NCBI GenBank assembly: GCA_001314865.1
Contig: LJZR01000001.1
Coordinates: 124,001 to 188,000, forward strand
Origin: Phormidesmis priestleyi Ana
GTDB lineage: Bacteria; Cyanobacteriota; Cyanobacteriia; Phormidesmidales; Phormidesmidaceae
Length of the DNA: 64,000 bases
Direction: 5' to 3'
The notes under the pieces: model-generated
What the model saw: only the letters and a program-made list of their open reading frames with translations
What the model was told of the DNA's origin: nothing
The model's database searches: none
Part shown: piece by piece, positions 44,223 to 54,265 of the stretch
Numbering within the stretch: position 1 is the first letter of the stretch
Layout: every line of letters begins with the position of its first letter
Program-made: the position numbers and the translations under genes

Positions 44223-46416
44223 TTTGACGATCTTCTAGCAATTGTTGAACATCTTCACCGGGCGTATAGCTGTAGCCATACACACTTTCATCCGAATCAT
44301 CCAGCACTTGAGGTGTTAGCAATACAATAAGTTCACGACGTTCGCTAGAGCGATTCGTACGTCTGAAGAGCGCCCCCAAAATCGGAATATCTCCTAGGAT
44401 AGGTACTTTTGAAACTTCTGTACGATCAGACTCTTGGATAATTCCGGAGAGTATAAGTGTTTGACCATCTCTGACGCGAATTTGTCCTGAAGATAGCTGA
44501 CGTTCTGCTAATAGAGTCGCTGTACCAACATCACCAACTTGAAAGGTAGCCGTTGGCGCAGATATAGTAGGCGCAACAGACAAATTGACGAAGCCGTTGT
44601 CATCAATTCTTTCTATTTGAACCTGTAAACTCAAGCCTGCGTTTCCTTTCTCAAAACTTGTCGTTGTCACAGTACCAGCGTCGGTGGACTCTCTTTCTAT
44701 AGTGATATTCGTCACGATTTCTTGAGTAAGATCAACAGCAGCAGTTTGACCTTCTTGTACAACTAGTGTTGGATCGGTCACAATTTTAGCCTGACCATTA
44801 GTTACGACAGCTTGCAGTTGAGACAAAAATCTAGATGCAATGTTGAAAGGTAAAGATCCGAATACAGGTGCGAGTCCTCTTCCAACTTGACCAGGATTCA
44901 AGCTTGTAGAAGCTGGCGCTCCAGCTCCAAAATTAACCAGTCCCAATCCGCCTGTCTGAACGAGACTTGTATCACCAGCACTAAATGAGAAACTGGTGCC
45001 AAACGCATCAAGAGAATCGAGGTTTACATCGATCACGCGCAGATTCACTGCCACCTGACGACGGCGCAGATCCAACTGGACAAGCTGAGCAGAAGCAATC
45101 TCAATTTGACGAGGCGTACCAATTAAGGTGAGTGCATTGGTTCTTTCATCACCCACAACCTGCAACCCTCTAAGCAGAGGCAGTGAATCTTCAAAATCAA
45201 TCCGCTGGTTTTCAACGTCTGTCGACGAAGTTGATGTACTTGTCCGTGCCGTTTCGCTAATGTCTGCGCCTTCACCGACTTCAGTGGCATTGACATTAGT
45301 CACTGTACGCTCACTAGAAACGGCTGTCTCCGCACCCATGGCAACAAGGAAACTGAGCGCTGAAGCTACATCTACTTGATTCAAGCGAATGCTTCGAATT
45401 AAAACGTTACGAGCGCTATTAGGCAACCGTGGCCCCACAAAAATAGTCCTTCCTACTCTATTCGCCTCTAGCCCAGAAATCTGTAGCACATAATTAAATA
45501 CGTTCTGAACCGGCTCATTCTCAATATCTATGGACACTCGAATATCCTCTGGAGTCGCTGTCGCCCCTTCTTCACCATCCGTAGCGTTGGTGAAAGCTAG
45601 GTTTAACCCTGCCGCCCGAGCTAGCAAAGACAATACCTCACGAGCAGAAGCATCCCGTAACACTAGCCTAGGAACACGCTCAGCCGTTCCCAAATCTATT
45701 TCATCAAGTCTAGAGTCGATATCTGAGATAGAAAGATCGCCTACCGGGGGAGCAACCGCACGCGGCAAAAACGGTGGAGCACCATTAACACGAGGAGCCA
45801 ATACAGGCTCACCATCAATAATGACCTCTGGGTTCGGAATCAAAATTTCTGGCGCATCTTCGGTTTGCTGAGCAATCTGCCAGGGGCCAACGCTTCTAAG
45901 CGAAGGAAACCGAAGCGCCCCCTGTGGTTCGTCACCTTTTGTTTGAATGGAGGTCGTCTGAATGGAGGTCGGCAGTTTAGACGGCGTTGCCTTCGCACCT
46001 GCACTCGCATCTAAACTAATCACAACAGAATCACGATCTGCGGCTTTTTTGATATCGCCGATAGGCGCCTTATCCTGACCTTTTACCGTTAACCGCACTC
46101 GATTATTCTCCAGCGCATCAAGCTGAATAGACTCAATGCCAGGCGCTGGATTTTGTTGTGTGAAACTTTTGCCTTTGGGCAACTGTAGCTGTGCGTGAGC
46201 AATGTCGGCTTGAAAGGTTTTACCGGTACTCGTAGAAAACAGCTGAGGCGTATCGCCAGAGGTCTCTAGCGTGAGAGTCAAGCCTTTTTTGGTTTCTCGC
46301 AAAGAGATGCCTTCGACAGTGGTGGCACCATACGCAGACTCAGCAGCTAAGGGGCTAGCTAGAACAGCTAAAGCACCTCCAACCATTAGGCTTTTAAAAT
46401 TAAGACGGCGTTTCAC
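44212..46416 (-). CDS. pilQ: Type IV pilus secretin PilQ
   Basis: 734 residues. PilQ forms the outer-membrane channel of the type IV pilus, needed for motility and natural transformation in cyanobacteria. Order: signal peptide (1-29, MVGGALAVLASPLAAESAYG), an AMIN domain (about 30-125) that binds peptidoglycan, a linker, an STN/secretin N domain with VLSLLARAAGLNLAF and VNVNLRVIDVN-type strands, and the C-terminal secretin barrel ending VPILGDIPILGALFRRTNRS and ELIVLLTPQV. A SIQT duplication (two 15-bp units near 45945-45975) lies in the linker. Last gene of the leftward operon. Confidence 0.97.
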   Translation of the reverse strand: MKRRLNFKSLMVGGALAVLASPLAAESAYGATTVEGISLRETKKGLTLTLETSGDTPQLFSTSTGKTFQADIAHAQLQLPKGKSFTQQNPAPGIESIQLDALENNRVRLTVKGQDKAPIGDIKKAADRDSVVISLDASAGAKATPSKLPTSIQTTSIQTKGDEPQGALRFPSLRSVGPWQIAQQTEDAPEILIPNPEVIIDGEPVLAPRVNGAPPFLPRAVAPPVGDLSISDIDSRLDEIDLGTAERVPRLVLRDASAREVLSLLARAAGLNLAFTNATDGEEGATATPEDIRVSIDIENEPVQNVFNYVLQISGLEANRVGRTIFVGPRLPNSARNVLIRSIRLNQVDVASALSFLVAMGAETAVSSERTVTNVNATEVGEGADISETARTSTSTSSTDVENQRIDFEDSLPLLRGLQVVGDERTNALTLIGTPRQIEIASAQLVQLDLRRRQVAVNLRVIDVNLDSLDAFGTSFSFSAGDTSLVQTGGLGLVNFGAGAPASTSLNPGQVGRGLAPVFGSLPFNIASRFLSQLQAVVTNGQAKIVTDPTLVVQEGQTAAVDLTQEIVTNITIERESTDAGTVTTTSFEKGNAGLSLQVQIERIDDNGFVNLSVAPTISAPTATFQVGDVGTATLLAERQLSSGQIRVRDGQTLILSGIIQESDRTEVSKVPILGDIPILGALFRRTNRSSERRELIVLLTPQVLDDSDESVYGYSYTPGEDVQQLLEDRQIQR

Positions 46417-46533
46417 AGGGCACTCCTTGAGTCGAAACTAGCGGTAAACAGAACAACAACACAAAAATGTAAAAGCGAAAAAGAAACAAAACTGAGTAAT
46501 CTATCGCAATGAGCAAGCTAAAGAGACAGACTT

Positions 46534-47376
46534 TTAACCTCCTTCGGGTGGTGCGCCTTCTGCTGGTGCGCCTTCAGCGGGTACACCTTCAGCCGGTGGC
46601 GCGATCTCTGGCGGCACATCTGCATTGGCGGTCGGCATTAGCGCCTCGATATTAAAAGAGGTTGTAATCGGCGTTTTGGGCCGAGACACCACTTGGCCGT
46701 TGTCGCCAATGACCGTTTCTTCAACATTTTGGCCGCTGACAATGCTGAAATCTCTCACCAGCAACAGTGGCTCTAAGCGCTCCAAATTGCGAAGCACCGC
46801 CTGCGTTTGCGCATAGTCGCCAGAGAACCGAACCGAATATGTTTCGCGTTTTAGCTTGCCGTTAACCTGCTCTCCTAACGAGCTGTCTATGACCTCTGCT
46901 TTTTCTCCAGGAATAAAAGACTCTAACTTGGCTTCTACCAAAATGGGGGGAATACCGCGTTCAAAAACCTGGTTGCGCACACCGATCAGCGAGGCATTGT
47001 TGCTCTCAATTCGCTGGTTAATGTCTAGTAGCAGCGTATCCATTGTTTTTTCATTGGCAAATAAGCCGTAAACATTACGACGACGCTGCATTGCGGTTTC
47101 TAGCTCGGCCTCTATTTTGGCAATGTCTTGCAGTTGTTGCTGCTGCGACGATAGTTGGCCTTCTTTGGTGGTAATTTCTTGCTGTAGCTCAGTGTTGCGT
47201 ACCTGCACGGGCTTTACAAACTTGATAAAGCCGTAGATAGCAGCACCTATCCCAATCGCAGCAATAATTCCGCCAATGATAGGCGGGGATAATTCAATGC
47301 CAAAAACGACCGGGTTAGACGGTTCGTCAATAAAATCAGCATCATCGGGTGGAATAAAATCTCCAACGGCAGCCAT
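46534..47376 (-). CDS. pilO: Type IV pilus assembly protein PilO
   Basis: 280 residues. PilO is an inner-membrane protein that pairs with PilN in the pilus alignment complex. One membrane span at about 33-53 (PIIGGIIAAIGIGAAIYGFI), a coiled coil (65-105) and the periplasmic ferredoxin-like domain follow. The C-terminus is a Pro/Glu/Gly tail made of 15-bp repeats. Its ATG overlaps the pilN TAA by one base, so translation is coupled. No pilP follows, as usual in cyanobacteria. Confidence 0.93.
   Translation of the reverse strand: MAAVGDFIPPDDADFIDEPSNPVVFGIELSPPIIGGIIAAIGIGAAIYGFIKFVKPVQVRNTELQQEITTKEGQLSSQQQQLQDIAKIEAELETAMQRRRNVYGLFANEKTMDTLLLDINQRIESNNASLIGVRNQVFERGIPPILVEAKLESFIPGEKAEVIDSSLGEQVNGKLKRETYSVRFSGDYAQTQAVLRNLERLEPLLLVRDFSIVSGQNVEETVIGDNGQVVSRPKTPITTSFNIEALMPTANADVPPEIAPPAEGVPAEGAPAEGAPPEGG
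46541..46600. repeat. Four 15-bp units in the pilO 3' end
   Basis: CCTTCGGGTGGTGCG, CCTTCTGCTGGTGCG, CCTTCAGCGGGTACA and CCTTCAGCCGGTGGC; encodes APAEG-type units immediately before the stop. Confidence 0.9.
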
Positions 47377-48137
47377 TACTCAATTGCTCCTGTGGCTTGT
47401 AGGGCTCTAATACGGGCAGCAAGTCCGGTAGATTCTTGCTGGCGGTTTAATTCGTCGAGCAGGGCTGTTGCCGGAATGCTCTTAATGTCTCCAGTGATGG
47501 TGTAGTTGACTAGCGCCAAAGGTATTCCATTTTCTACTTCACCCGGACAGCGTCCTTCGACCTCGCCGCCGAGTGCAGCGGTAGTAATTTCAACCGTGGA
47601 ACCCTCTAGGAATGGCGAGTTTTTGAGCGTCAGCATAAAGTCGTTAACATCGTCAAAGGAGCAGGCATTGCCCTGAATAGAGAGGCCACCTGCCACAGAA
47701 GTCACAGTCGCTTCTGGCCCTTCTTCGGGCGTGGTCTGCGTGAGGGCAGAAATTTGGGTGCGATTGGGGGTGCGGCTTTGAAGGTCTCGCACGATGGCAG
47801 ACCAAGGGCGAATGCGCTCGAATACGCTGGCCAAGGCTTGAATCTCTGTTTCGACCGCTTGGGTCTGCTGAACGATGATGTCTACCTGGTCTAGCTTTTG
47901 CTGAAGCTCGGAGAGCTGTGAGTCGAGGGCGGCGTTTTCAGAAATGAGGCCCTTTTGCTGGTTTTGAAAGATAAACCAGGAGCCACCTACGCCAGCAAAG
48001 GCTGCGATCGCAATCCCCACGCCCACTAACATGGGCGTTTTACTACCACTACTGCCGCGTGATTTTTTGAGCGGAACAATCGCCGCTGAAGGGCGATCAA
48101 CGCGATCATTCAAAAAGTTAATATCAATTCCGTACAT
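47376..48137 (-). CDS. pilN: Type IV pilus assembly protein PilN
   Basis: 253 residues. The cytoplasmic N-terminus MYGIDINFLNDR is the conserved segment that binds PilM; one membrane span at about 36-56 (MLVGVGIAIAAFAGVGGSWFI); then a coiled coil and a periplasmic domain with PWSAIVRDLQSRTPNRTQI and the FDDVNDFMLTLKNSPFLEG segment. Together with PilM and PilO it forms the alignment complex below the PilQ channel. Twelve bases separate it from pilM and it overlaps pilO. Confidence 0.95.
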   Translation of the reverse strand: MYGIDINFLNDRVDRPSAAIVPLKKSRGSSGSKTPMLVGVGIAIAAFAGVGGSWFIFQNQQKGLISENAALDSQLSELQQKLDQVDIIVQQTQAVETEIQALASVFERIRPWSAIVRDLQSRTPNRTQISALTQTTPEEGPEATVTSVAGGLSIQGNACSFDDVNDFMLTLKNSPFLEGSTVEITTAALGGEVEGRCPGEVENGIPLALVNYTITGDIKSIPATALLDELNRQQESTGLAARIRALQATGAIE

Positions 48138-48149
48138 GGCCTAAACCTC

Positions 48150-49241
48150 CTATATCTCTCTAAGGCCTAAGCCAAGCACCGTGGCCAGGCCAGAGCGTTG
48201 GGCGGGCGAAAGCTCTTCATCGGTCTCTAATGCCAACGAGCTGATCGGATCAATTACGCTAGCAGGCAGTCCAAGCCGCTGCGAAAAGAACTCATCCAAA
48301 TTGCCGATAGCACTACCGGCACCGGCCAGCAGCAGCTGCGCCACCTCCATGTCTTCTCCTTGATTAAGGTAGAAATCAATCGAGCGCCTCAGCTCATCCG
48401 AAAGTTCGCCAATGACTCTCAACATAGCCGCTGTACCAGGGCTCATACCGCCTTTTGGCCCGCCTGCCATTGGCCCAGGAGGAATCGACATGCCTTGCAA
48501 CAGATCGGCGTTGCGCGAAGGTGGCAAATTCATCGCTCGACTCAGCGCAGTCTGAATTTGGGCGGTGCCTAACGGCACTGTTCGCGAAAAATGGGGAATA
48601 CCGTCAACCACAATTGAAATTTCAGTGCTCTCAAACTGAATATCGACAATGGCCGCAGCCTCCTGCGAGGTAAACTGCCGCAGCTGTTCGCGAACGGTGC
48701 GAATGAGCGCAAAGCTGCTGGTTTCTAGCACGTTGAGGTTTAGCCCTGCCTGGGCAAACGTTTCAGTGTAGGTATCGGTAATGTCTTTTTTGACCGCGAC
48801 CAGCAAAACCTGTACTTTTTCAATCCCGTCATCATCGACAAAAAAGCCCAGCTTTTGGTAGTCCACATCTGCTTCATCGCGAGGAAACGGCAGATATAAA
48901 CTGGCTTCTTGGTTGAGCACCATTTCCCGCAGCTCATTATCATCTAGTTCGGCAGGGACCGGAATCACCCGAGTCACGGCTCGTCCGGGCACCGCTGTCG
49001 TTGCCTGGTTAACTTTAATTTTGTTTTCAGCCAGCGTAGATTGAATAATCTCTGCCATCACAGGGCTATCAATAATCTGGCCTTCTTCAAAGACTCCTTC
49101 AGGAATTTCGGCAGTGACCAGAGTTTGTAACTTGAGCTTTTGGCCCTGCTTTTTGAGTCGAGCGATATTAATGCGCTCAGGCGTTAGCTCAATGCCCACA
49201 CCCGACGATTTCTTAGAAAATAAAGACTTGAGGCTATTCAC
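48150..49241 (-). CDS. pilM: Type IV pilus assembly protein PilM
   Basis: 363 residues, actin-like ATPase fold on the cytoplasmic side of the pilus machine. Visible: SGVGIELTPERINIARLKKQG, the central AAAIVDIQFESTEISIVVDG (phosphate-1-like) and LLLAGAGSAIGNLDEFFSQRLG (adenosine-binding) segments. First gene of the leftward operon pilM-N-O-Q; its promoter must lie in 49242-49600. Confidence 0.95.
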   Translation of the reverse strand: MNSLKSLFSKKSSGVGIELTPERINIARLKKQGQKLKLQTLVTAEIPEGVFEEGQIIDSPVMAEIIQSTLAENKIKVNQATTAVPGRAVTRVIPVPAELDDNELREMVLNQEASLYLPFPRDEADVDYQKLGFFVDDDGIEKVQVLLVAVKKDITDTYTETFAQAGLNLNVLETSSFALIRTVREQLRQFTSQEAAAIVDIQFESTEISIVVDGIPHFSRTVPLGTAQIQTALSRAMNLPPSRNADLLQGMSIPPGPMAGGPKGGMSPGTAAMLRVIGELSDELRRSIDFYLNQGEDMEVAQLLLAGAGSAIGNLDEFFSQRLGLPASVIDPISSLALETDEELSPAQRSGLATVLGLGLREI

Positions 49242-49600
49242 GACAACGTTTGCCCAGTGATGAATGACGGAATGATAACGGTCATGATTCGGGAGGCATT
49301 TTTAGCACTTTTAGAGGATGTGACCGCCATGAAGCTAAAAGATCCGAATTTGGGCTCTAGATTGCCCAGTTCCTAACAATAAAATTACATTCGAGCCCGA
49401 AGCCAGCCAGTGCTATTACGCTTGTAGTCCTTCGGTTGGGATACTCGCTTCGGCGCTATATGACAGACCCAACTGTGATAAACAGTAAACCTACTGAGAA
49501 AACCTTCTTAAAAAACTGGGGTCTTAACCGATAAGAGATATGAGACAGTGGTGTGACCTCCCAAAACGTACAGCTAACGGTGATATCCAAAGGTCGTTCT
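49242..49600. other. Divergent promoter region between pilM and purT
   Basis: About 350 bp. It should hold both promoters, but no convincing sigma-70 pair is visible. A partial dyad AACTGTGATAAACAGT lies near 49469-49485. If purT starts at the GTG 49553 instead, the last 48 bases are coding. Confidence 0.5.
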
Positions 49601-50839
49601 ATGAGTTATTCCTCTGCTTCTGCTACGCCCACCCATGACTTGCGGCATGAACGATGGGGGGCACCCGGTAGCCATGATGCTAAGCGACTGCTGTTGCTAG
49701 GCTCCGGAGAGCTAGGCCGCGAGGTTGCTTTGGAAGCAATGCGCCTAGGCATAGAGGTGATAGCGGTAGACGCCTACGAAAAGGCGCCAGCAATGCAGTT
49801 TGCCCAACGTTGCTATGTAACAAACATGCTTGATGGGAAGGCCCTAGAGGATTTGGTTGAGCAGGTTCAGCCGGATTTAATTGTGCCGGAGGTAGAGGCG
49901 ATCGCTACAAACACCCTCATAGAGCTTGAAAAAGCAGGCTGGCGTGTCATCCCCACAGCTCTTGCGACCAACCTCACCATGGATCGTGAAGGCATCCGCC
50001 GCCTAGCGGCTGTTGACTTGAACCTAAAAACCTCTCCGTATAGATTCGCCTCTACCGTTGAAGAATACAGAGAAGCGGTAGAAGCCATCGGCCTGCCCTG
50101 CGTGGTCAAGCCGGTGATGAGTTCGTCGGGCAAAGGCCAAAGCACCGTCCGCACTCCTGAGCAAATAGACATTGCCTGGAACTACGCCTGGGAAGCCGGT
50201 CGAGGGCAGGAAGCCAGAGTCATTGTCGAGGGCTTTGTAGACTTTGAAACCGAGATTACTCTGCTCACTGTTCGATCTATCTCTGGCACTCACTTCTGCC
50301 CGCCCATTGGCCATATTCAGCAAGACGGCGACTATCGTGAATCTTGGCAGCCTTGCGCCCTGCGCAGTGAAACCCTTCAAGCCTGCCAGGAGATGGCCGC
50401 CAAAGTGACCGAGGCCCTCGGTGGCTGGGGGCTCTTTGGCGTAGAGCTATTTATTGCCGGTTCAGCCGATGGCGAGCAAACGGTGTACTTTAGCGAGGTC
50501 AGCCCTCGCCCTCACGACACTGGGATGGTGACAATGGTCAGCCAAAATCAGTCAGAATTCGCGCTGCATGTCCGGGCAATTCTGGGCCTGCCCATTGGCG
50601 AAATAGAGCTCACTCGGCCTGGCGCTTCCGCCGTTATTCTGGCTCCCGAGGCCACCGACATGCCTCACTTCAGCGGTATGGCCGAGGCTTTAAGCGTGCC
50701 GACTAGCCAGCTGCGATTGTTTAGCAAGCCCAGGGCGTATAAGAATCGGCGCATGGGCGTTGCATTGGCGCTGGGCGATACGACAGATGAGGCGCGCGAT
50801 CGCGCAAAAAGCTGTGCGAGCAAAATTCAGATTACATAA
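49601..50839 (+). CDS. purT: Formate-dependent phosphoribosylglycinamide formyltransferase (PurT)
   Basis: 412 residues from ATG 49601 (AAAGG about ten bases upstream); GTG 49553 would add 16 residues without family resemblance. An ATP-grasp enzyme that formylates GAR using formate instead of formyl-THF, in purine synthesis. Signatures: [39 protein letters not shown] (ATP-grasp loop), GVELFIAG and [16 protein letters not shown] with the metal-binding Glu/Asp residues. Full length. Confidence 0.95.
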   Translation: MSYSSASATPTHDLRHERWGAPGSHDAKRLLLLGSGELGREVALEAMRLGIEVIAVDAYEKAPAMQFAQRCYVTNMLDGKALEDLVEQVQPDLIVPEVEAIATNTLIELEKAGWRVIPTALATNLTMDREGIRRLAAVDLNLKTSPYRFASTVEEYREAVEAIGLPCVVKPVMSSSGKGQSTVRTPEQIDIAWNYAWEAGRGQEARVIVEGFVDFETEITLLTVRSISGTHFCPPIGHIQQDGDYRESWQPCALRSETLQACQEMAAKVTEALGGWGLFGVELFIAGSADGEQTVYFSEVSPRPHDTGMVTMVSQNQSEFALHVRAILGLPIGEIELTRPGASAVILAPEATDMPHFSGMAEALSVPTSQLRLFSKPRAYKNRRMGVALALGDTTDEARDRAKSCASKIQIT

Positions 50840-50998
50840 AATTTAGAGTCTTCAGATTGCCGTCAGATTACCGTCAGCTTACAGAGGGCGGGAGCGCCAA
50901 ACAACGCATCCAAAAAAGCGGCCTATATAGACCATCCAAATGCGCGATCCGTGCTGTAAAGTCACATACACATTGCGCTGTGAATTGTAGAACCTATC

Positions 50999-52291
50999 AT
51001 GTCTTTCATCCGCCACTGGAAACGGTTTATTGCCCTTGCCCTCATCGGCCTGCTCTCAAGCTGGCTAGTCACCAGCTGCGGCAATACCACCACCACCGCT
51101 AGCTCCGAGGGTGGCCCCGCCGAAGTCGAATTCTGGACCATGCAGCTATCCCCCAAGTTCGACGACTACTTTAATCAGCTGATTGCCGACTTTGAAACCG
51201 AAAACCCCGACATCACCGTCAAATGGGTAGATGTGCCCTGGGGCGATATGGAAACCAAAATTTTGGCTGCGGTTTCAGCAGGAAATGCGCCAGATGTCGT
51301 AAATCTGAACCCTAACTTCGCTTCACAACTGGCCTCTAAAGGCGCTTGGCTCACCCTAGATGACAAGCTCTCGCCTGAAGATCAGGCCATGTATCTGCCC
51401 AAAATTTGGGAAGCGACGCAGCTCAACGGCGAAAGCTTTGGCTTCCCTTGGTACCTCACTGCCCGAATCACCCTGTACAACACCGACATTTTTAAAGCAG
51501 CAGGCATCACTGAGCCGCCTGCTACGTTTGAAGAACTCGCTGAGGTCGCTAAAACGGTCAAAGAAAAAACAGGCAAGTACGCCTTTTTCATCACCTTCGT
51601 GCCTGAAGATGCTGCCGATGTGCTTCAGTCCTTTGTGCAAATGGGCGTGCCTTTAGTCGATGACGCAGGCCAAGCTGCCTTTAATACGCCAGCCGGGAAA
51701 GCGGTATTTCAATACTGGACAGACCTTTACCAAAACGATTTGCTGCCCCGAGAAGTGCTCACTCAAGGACATGCGCAGGCTGTCCAGCTCTATCAAGCGG
51801 GCGAGACAGCAATTTTGACCTCAGGTGCAGAATCGTTGGATACTATCGCGACAAATGCGCCCAGCGTGGCAGCCGCGACGAAAGGCACCCCCCAAATTAC
51901 CGGTAGCACAGGCAAAAAAAACGTCGCTGCGATGAACTTGGTGATTCCAGAATCGACCGATGTCGAGGCAGCTGCGATAAAGTTTGCGACCTATGTTACA
52001 AACGATGCCAATCAGCTGGAATTTGCCAAGCAAGCGAATGTGCTGCCCTCTACGGTAGAAGCGATGAAAGACAGCTACTTTTCTGAGGTTTCGGCAGAGT
52101 CAACCCCGGTTGAAGTGGCGCGTTCGGTCAGCGCCAGTCAGCTGGGCGATGCCGCCGTTTTAATCCCCGCGATGGAAGATGTCAAAGCGCTGCAAAAAAT
52201 CATCTACGACAACCTTCAAGCTTCTATGCTGGGCTCCAAAACGGTTGACCAGGCAGTTACTGACGCTGCTACAGCGTGGAACAACCGGTAG
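50999..52291 (+). CDS. Extracellular solute-binding lipoprotein of a sugar-type ABC transporter
   Basis: 430 residues. An N-terminal lipoprotein signal ends in LVTSC with Cys27 as the lipidated residue. The body is a family 1 (MalE/UgpB-like) binding protein: VEFWTMQLSPKFDDYFNQLI, NPDITVKWVDVPWGDMETKI, PDVVNLNPNFASQLASKG and FGFPWYLTARITLYNTDIF. Substrate probably a sugar or glycerol derivative. No permease or ATPase for it is adjacent; the ABC pair that follows is an exporter on the opposite strand. Confidence 0.9.
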   Translation: MSFIRHWKRFIALALIGLLSSWLVTSCGNTTTTASSEGGPAEVEFWTMQLSPKFDDYFNQLIADFETENPDITVKWVDVPWGDMETKILAAVSAGNAPDVVNLNPNFASQLASKGAWLTLDDKLSPEDQAMYLPKIWEATQLNGESFGFPWYLTARITLYNTDIFKAAGITEPPATFEELAEVAKTVKEKTGKYAFFITFVPEDAADVLQSFVQMGVPLVDDAGQAAFNTPAGKAVFQYWTDLYQNDLLPREVLTQGHAQAVQLYQAGETAILTSGAESLDTIATNAPSVAAATKGTPQITGSTGKKNVAAMNLVIPESTDVEAAAIKFATYVTNDANQLEFAKQANVLPSTVEAMKDSYFSEVSAESTPVEVARSVSASQLGDAAVLIPAMEDVKALQKIIYDNLQASMLGSKTVDQAVTDAATAWNNR

Positions 52292-52330
52292 CCGTTAAAT
52301 AAGCCGTATCTACCCGCATTGATAATCTTT

Positions 52331-52368
52331 TGATGGGCCGTCCATGCAGATGTTTGGGCGGCCCATCA
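52331..52368. terminator. Hairpin between the convergent solute-binding and ABC permease genes
   Basis: Arms TGATGGGCCG and CGGCCCATCA are exactly complementary, with extra GG/CC pairing inside. There is no good T-run on either side, so termination is likely but unproven. Confidence 0.55.
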
Positions 52369-52410
52369 TCAGTTAAAAAACTATCTCTTTTGTTGAACGC
52401 TTTTGTTGGC

Positions 52411-53184
52411 TTAGTATCCGCCCAAACTTCCCTGCCGCTTTGCCTTTCCTTCTGCCCAGCGAAACACTAAAGTACCGAGGGTAAAGTAAAACAGGCCATT
52501 GGCTAGCGCGATCGCCCACACCCCCCAATCCAAGCCTTCATTCCTTGCCATCAAATCTCGCAGCAGTCCAATGCTGGGGACAATCGGCATCATATAAGCC
52601 GCCAACTTTGCCCCGCCCACCCAGGTTTCTGTCGGCGCAAGCAGTAAAAACAGCAGCACAAATTGAAACAGCCCTAGCACCTGCTGCACCTTTTTGAGCA
52701 CCAGCGCAAAAGACCCAATAAAAAAAGCCAGCCCGTAGGCGCTCAATAGCAGCGTCGCTAGAGGCAGCAGAAGCAGAACCGGAAAGGCCAGCTGACTTCC
52801 GGTAATGAACATAATAATTACCATCACGATCATAATCAGCATTAGCCGCAGGGTTAAGCTCGCAACGGCTCGCGCCAAAAACACCCGAGGAGCGCCAAAG
52901 GGTGATAAAAATACCTGCTCTAACGTCCCCGTTTGGGCCTCTAGCTGAAGATTGTTCGCAATGTCATTAACGATATAGAGCACCAGCGTCCAAATGACAT
53001 AGCCGACCACAATCGCGTCTAGTCGGTTGCCAAAGTTCGTGGTTGGCCCTGCCATGTACTGACTACTGACAAAAATGCCGTAAAACACGCTCGTTAAAAT
53101 CACGATGCCGCCAATTACCTCCGCTGGGTAACGGCGAGTTTGTATCCAGGTGCGCTTAAATTCACCGATCAAAAGATCAATCAT
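52411..53184 (-). CDS. ABC-2 type exporter permease
   Basis: 257 residues with about six membrane spans (for example VIGGIVILTSVFYGIFVSS, VIWTLVLYIVNDIANNL and the C-terminal LFYFTLGTLVFRW). The middle LEQVFLSPFGAPRVFLARAVA is the family's conserved cytoplasmic stretch. Forms an exporter with the ATPase encoded immediately upstream, which it overlaps by 8 bases. Substrate unknown. Confidence 0.9.
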   Translation of the reverse strand: MIDLLIGEFKRTWIQTRRYPAEVIGGIVILTSVFYGIFVSSQYMAGPTTNFGNRLDAIVVGYVIWTLVLYIVNDIANNLQLEAQTGTLEQVFLSPFGAPRVFLARAVASLTLRLMLIMIVMVIIMFITGSQLAFPVLLLLPLATLLLSAYGLAFFIGSFALVLKKVQQVLGLFQFVLLFLLLAPTETWVGGAKLAAYMMPIVPSIGLLRDLMARNEGLDWGVWAIALANGLFYFTLGTLVFRWAEGKAKRQGSLGGY

Positions 53185-54265
53185 GAAGAGTATCAGAGCC
53201 GTGGCTATCAGGAGATGGGGTTTGAGTAAGCTGCAAAAAAACCTCGGTCAGGTCGGCGCGATCTTGGCGAACAGATAATAAAGGAAGGGGTGCAAGCAGA
53301 TTCAGAATTTTGTAGAGAGTTGCCGATGAGGCGAGTTTGTCTGACTGGGCATTGCCTTGAGACAGCGGATTATAGTGAATTTTTTGGGCTTTAACGGTGG
53401 CTCCGAGCTGCGCGATCGCGCCAGCGGCTTCCTCACTGAGCACGCCCTCATACTCAATGTGATAGGCCGCCCCGTTAGAGAACTGCTGAATCAACGCCTG
53501 GGTGGGCTTTTCTGCAACAATTTTCCCGGCGCGAATTACCGCGACCCGATCCGAAAGTTCTTCGGCCACATTGAGCTGATGGGTCGTCAGCAAAATTGCG
53601 CAGCCCAGGTTGGCCACCTGTCGGACAATCCGCTTGACCGTTTCACCCGACTCTACATCGAGTCCCAAGGTGGGCTCGTCCAACAGCAGCAGTGAGGGCT
53701 CATGAATGAGGGCAACTGCGATCGCAATCTTTTGCTGCATCCCCCGCGATAGCTTTTGCACCGGAATGTTGCGCTTATCACTCAGGCCAAACTCTGCCAG
53801 CAGTTTTTCGCCTCGCGATCGCGCCAACCGTCGGCGCATTTGCCTGAGCACGCCAAAATACTCCAAATTCTCCATCGGCGTCAGCCGCCAATACAAGTTG
53901 CGGTTCCCTTCTAGCACTGCGCCAACGCCCGTCAGGGCACGGGGCTGACGGTGCGGATCAGCGCCCGCAATTTTGACCCAGCCTGCATCCGGTCGCACTA
54001 AGCCCGCAATCATTTTAATGGTGGTGGTTTTACCCGCACCGTTAGGCCCCAAAAACGCCAGCACTTCCCCTGCCGAAATACTCAGTGAAACCCCTTGTAC
54101 TGCTTCAAAGCGGCGCTTTCCTCGACCGTAGCTTTTCCGAAGGTCAAAAGACTCTAATGCAGGCTTAGAAAGCGATAGAGGAACTGATAGAGGCGCTGAG
54201 CTATTAGACACTGAGCTAGTAAACACCGAGGGAGGGACTGATACCGATAAATCAGAAGGCATCAT
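53177..54265 (-). CDS. ABC transporter ATP-binding protein (exporter type)
   Basis: 362 residues. Walker A GPNGAGKTT, signature LSRGMQQKIAIA and Walker B LLLLDEPTLGLD are all present in order, followed by the switch H in TTHQLN. The N-terminal 45 residues are Ser/Leu/Val-rich and not part of the domain. The C-terminal 120 residues (VVEKPTQALIQQF onward) are the regulatory extension common in ABC-2 ATPases. Pairs with the permease gene; the two are translationally coupled. Confidence 0.93.
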   Translation of the reverse strand: MMPSDLSVSVPPSVFTSSVSNSSAPLSVPLSLSKPALESFDLRKSYGRGKRRFEAVQGVSLSISAGEVLAFLGPNGAGKTTTIKMIAGLVRPDAGWVKIAGADPHRQPRALTGVGAVLEGNRNLYWRLTPMENLEYFGVLRQMRRRLARSRGEKLLAEFGLSDKRNIPVQKLSRGMQQKIAIAVALIHEPSLLLLDEPTLGLDVESGETVKRIVRQVANLGCAILLTTHQLNVAEELSDRVAVIRAGKIVAEKPTQALIQQFSNGAAYHIEYEGVLSEEAAGAIAQLGATVKAQKIHYNPLSQGNAQSDKLASSATLYKILNLLAPLPLLSVRQDRADLTEVFLQLTQTPSPDSHGSDTLHD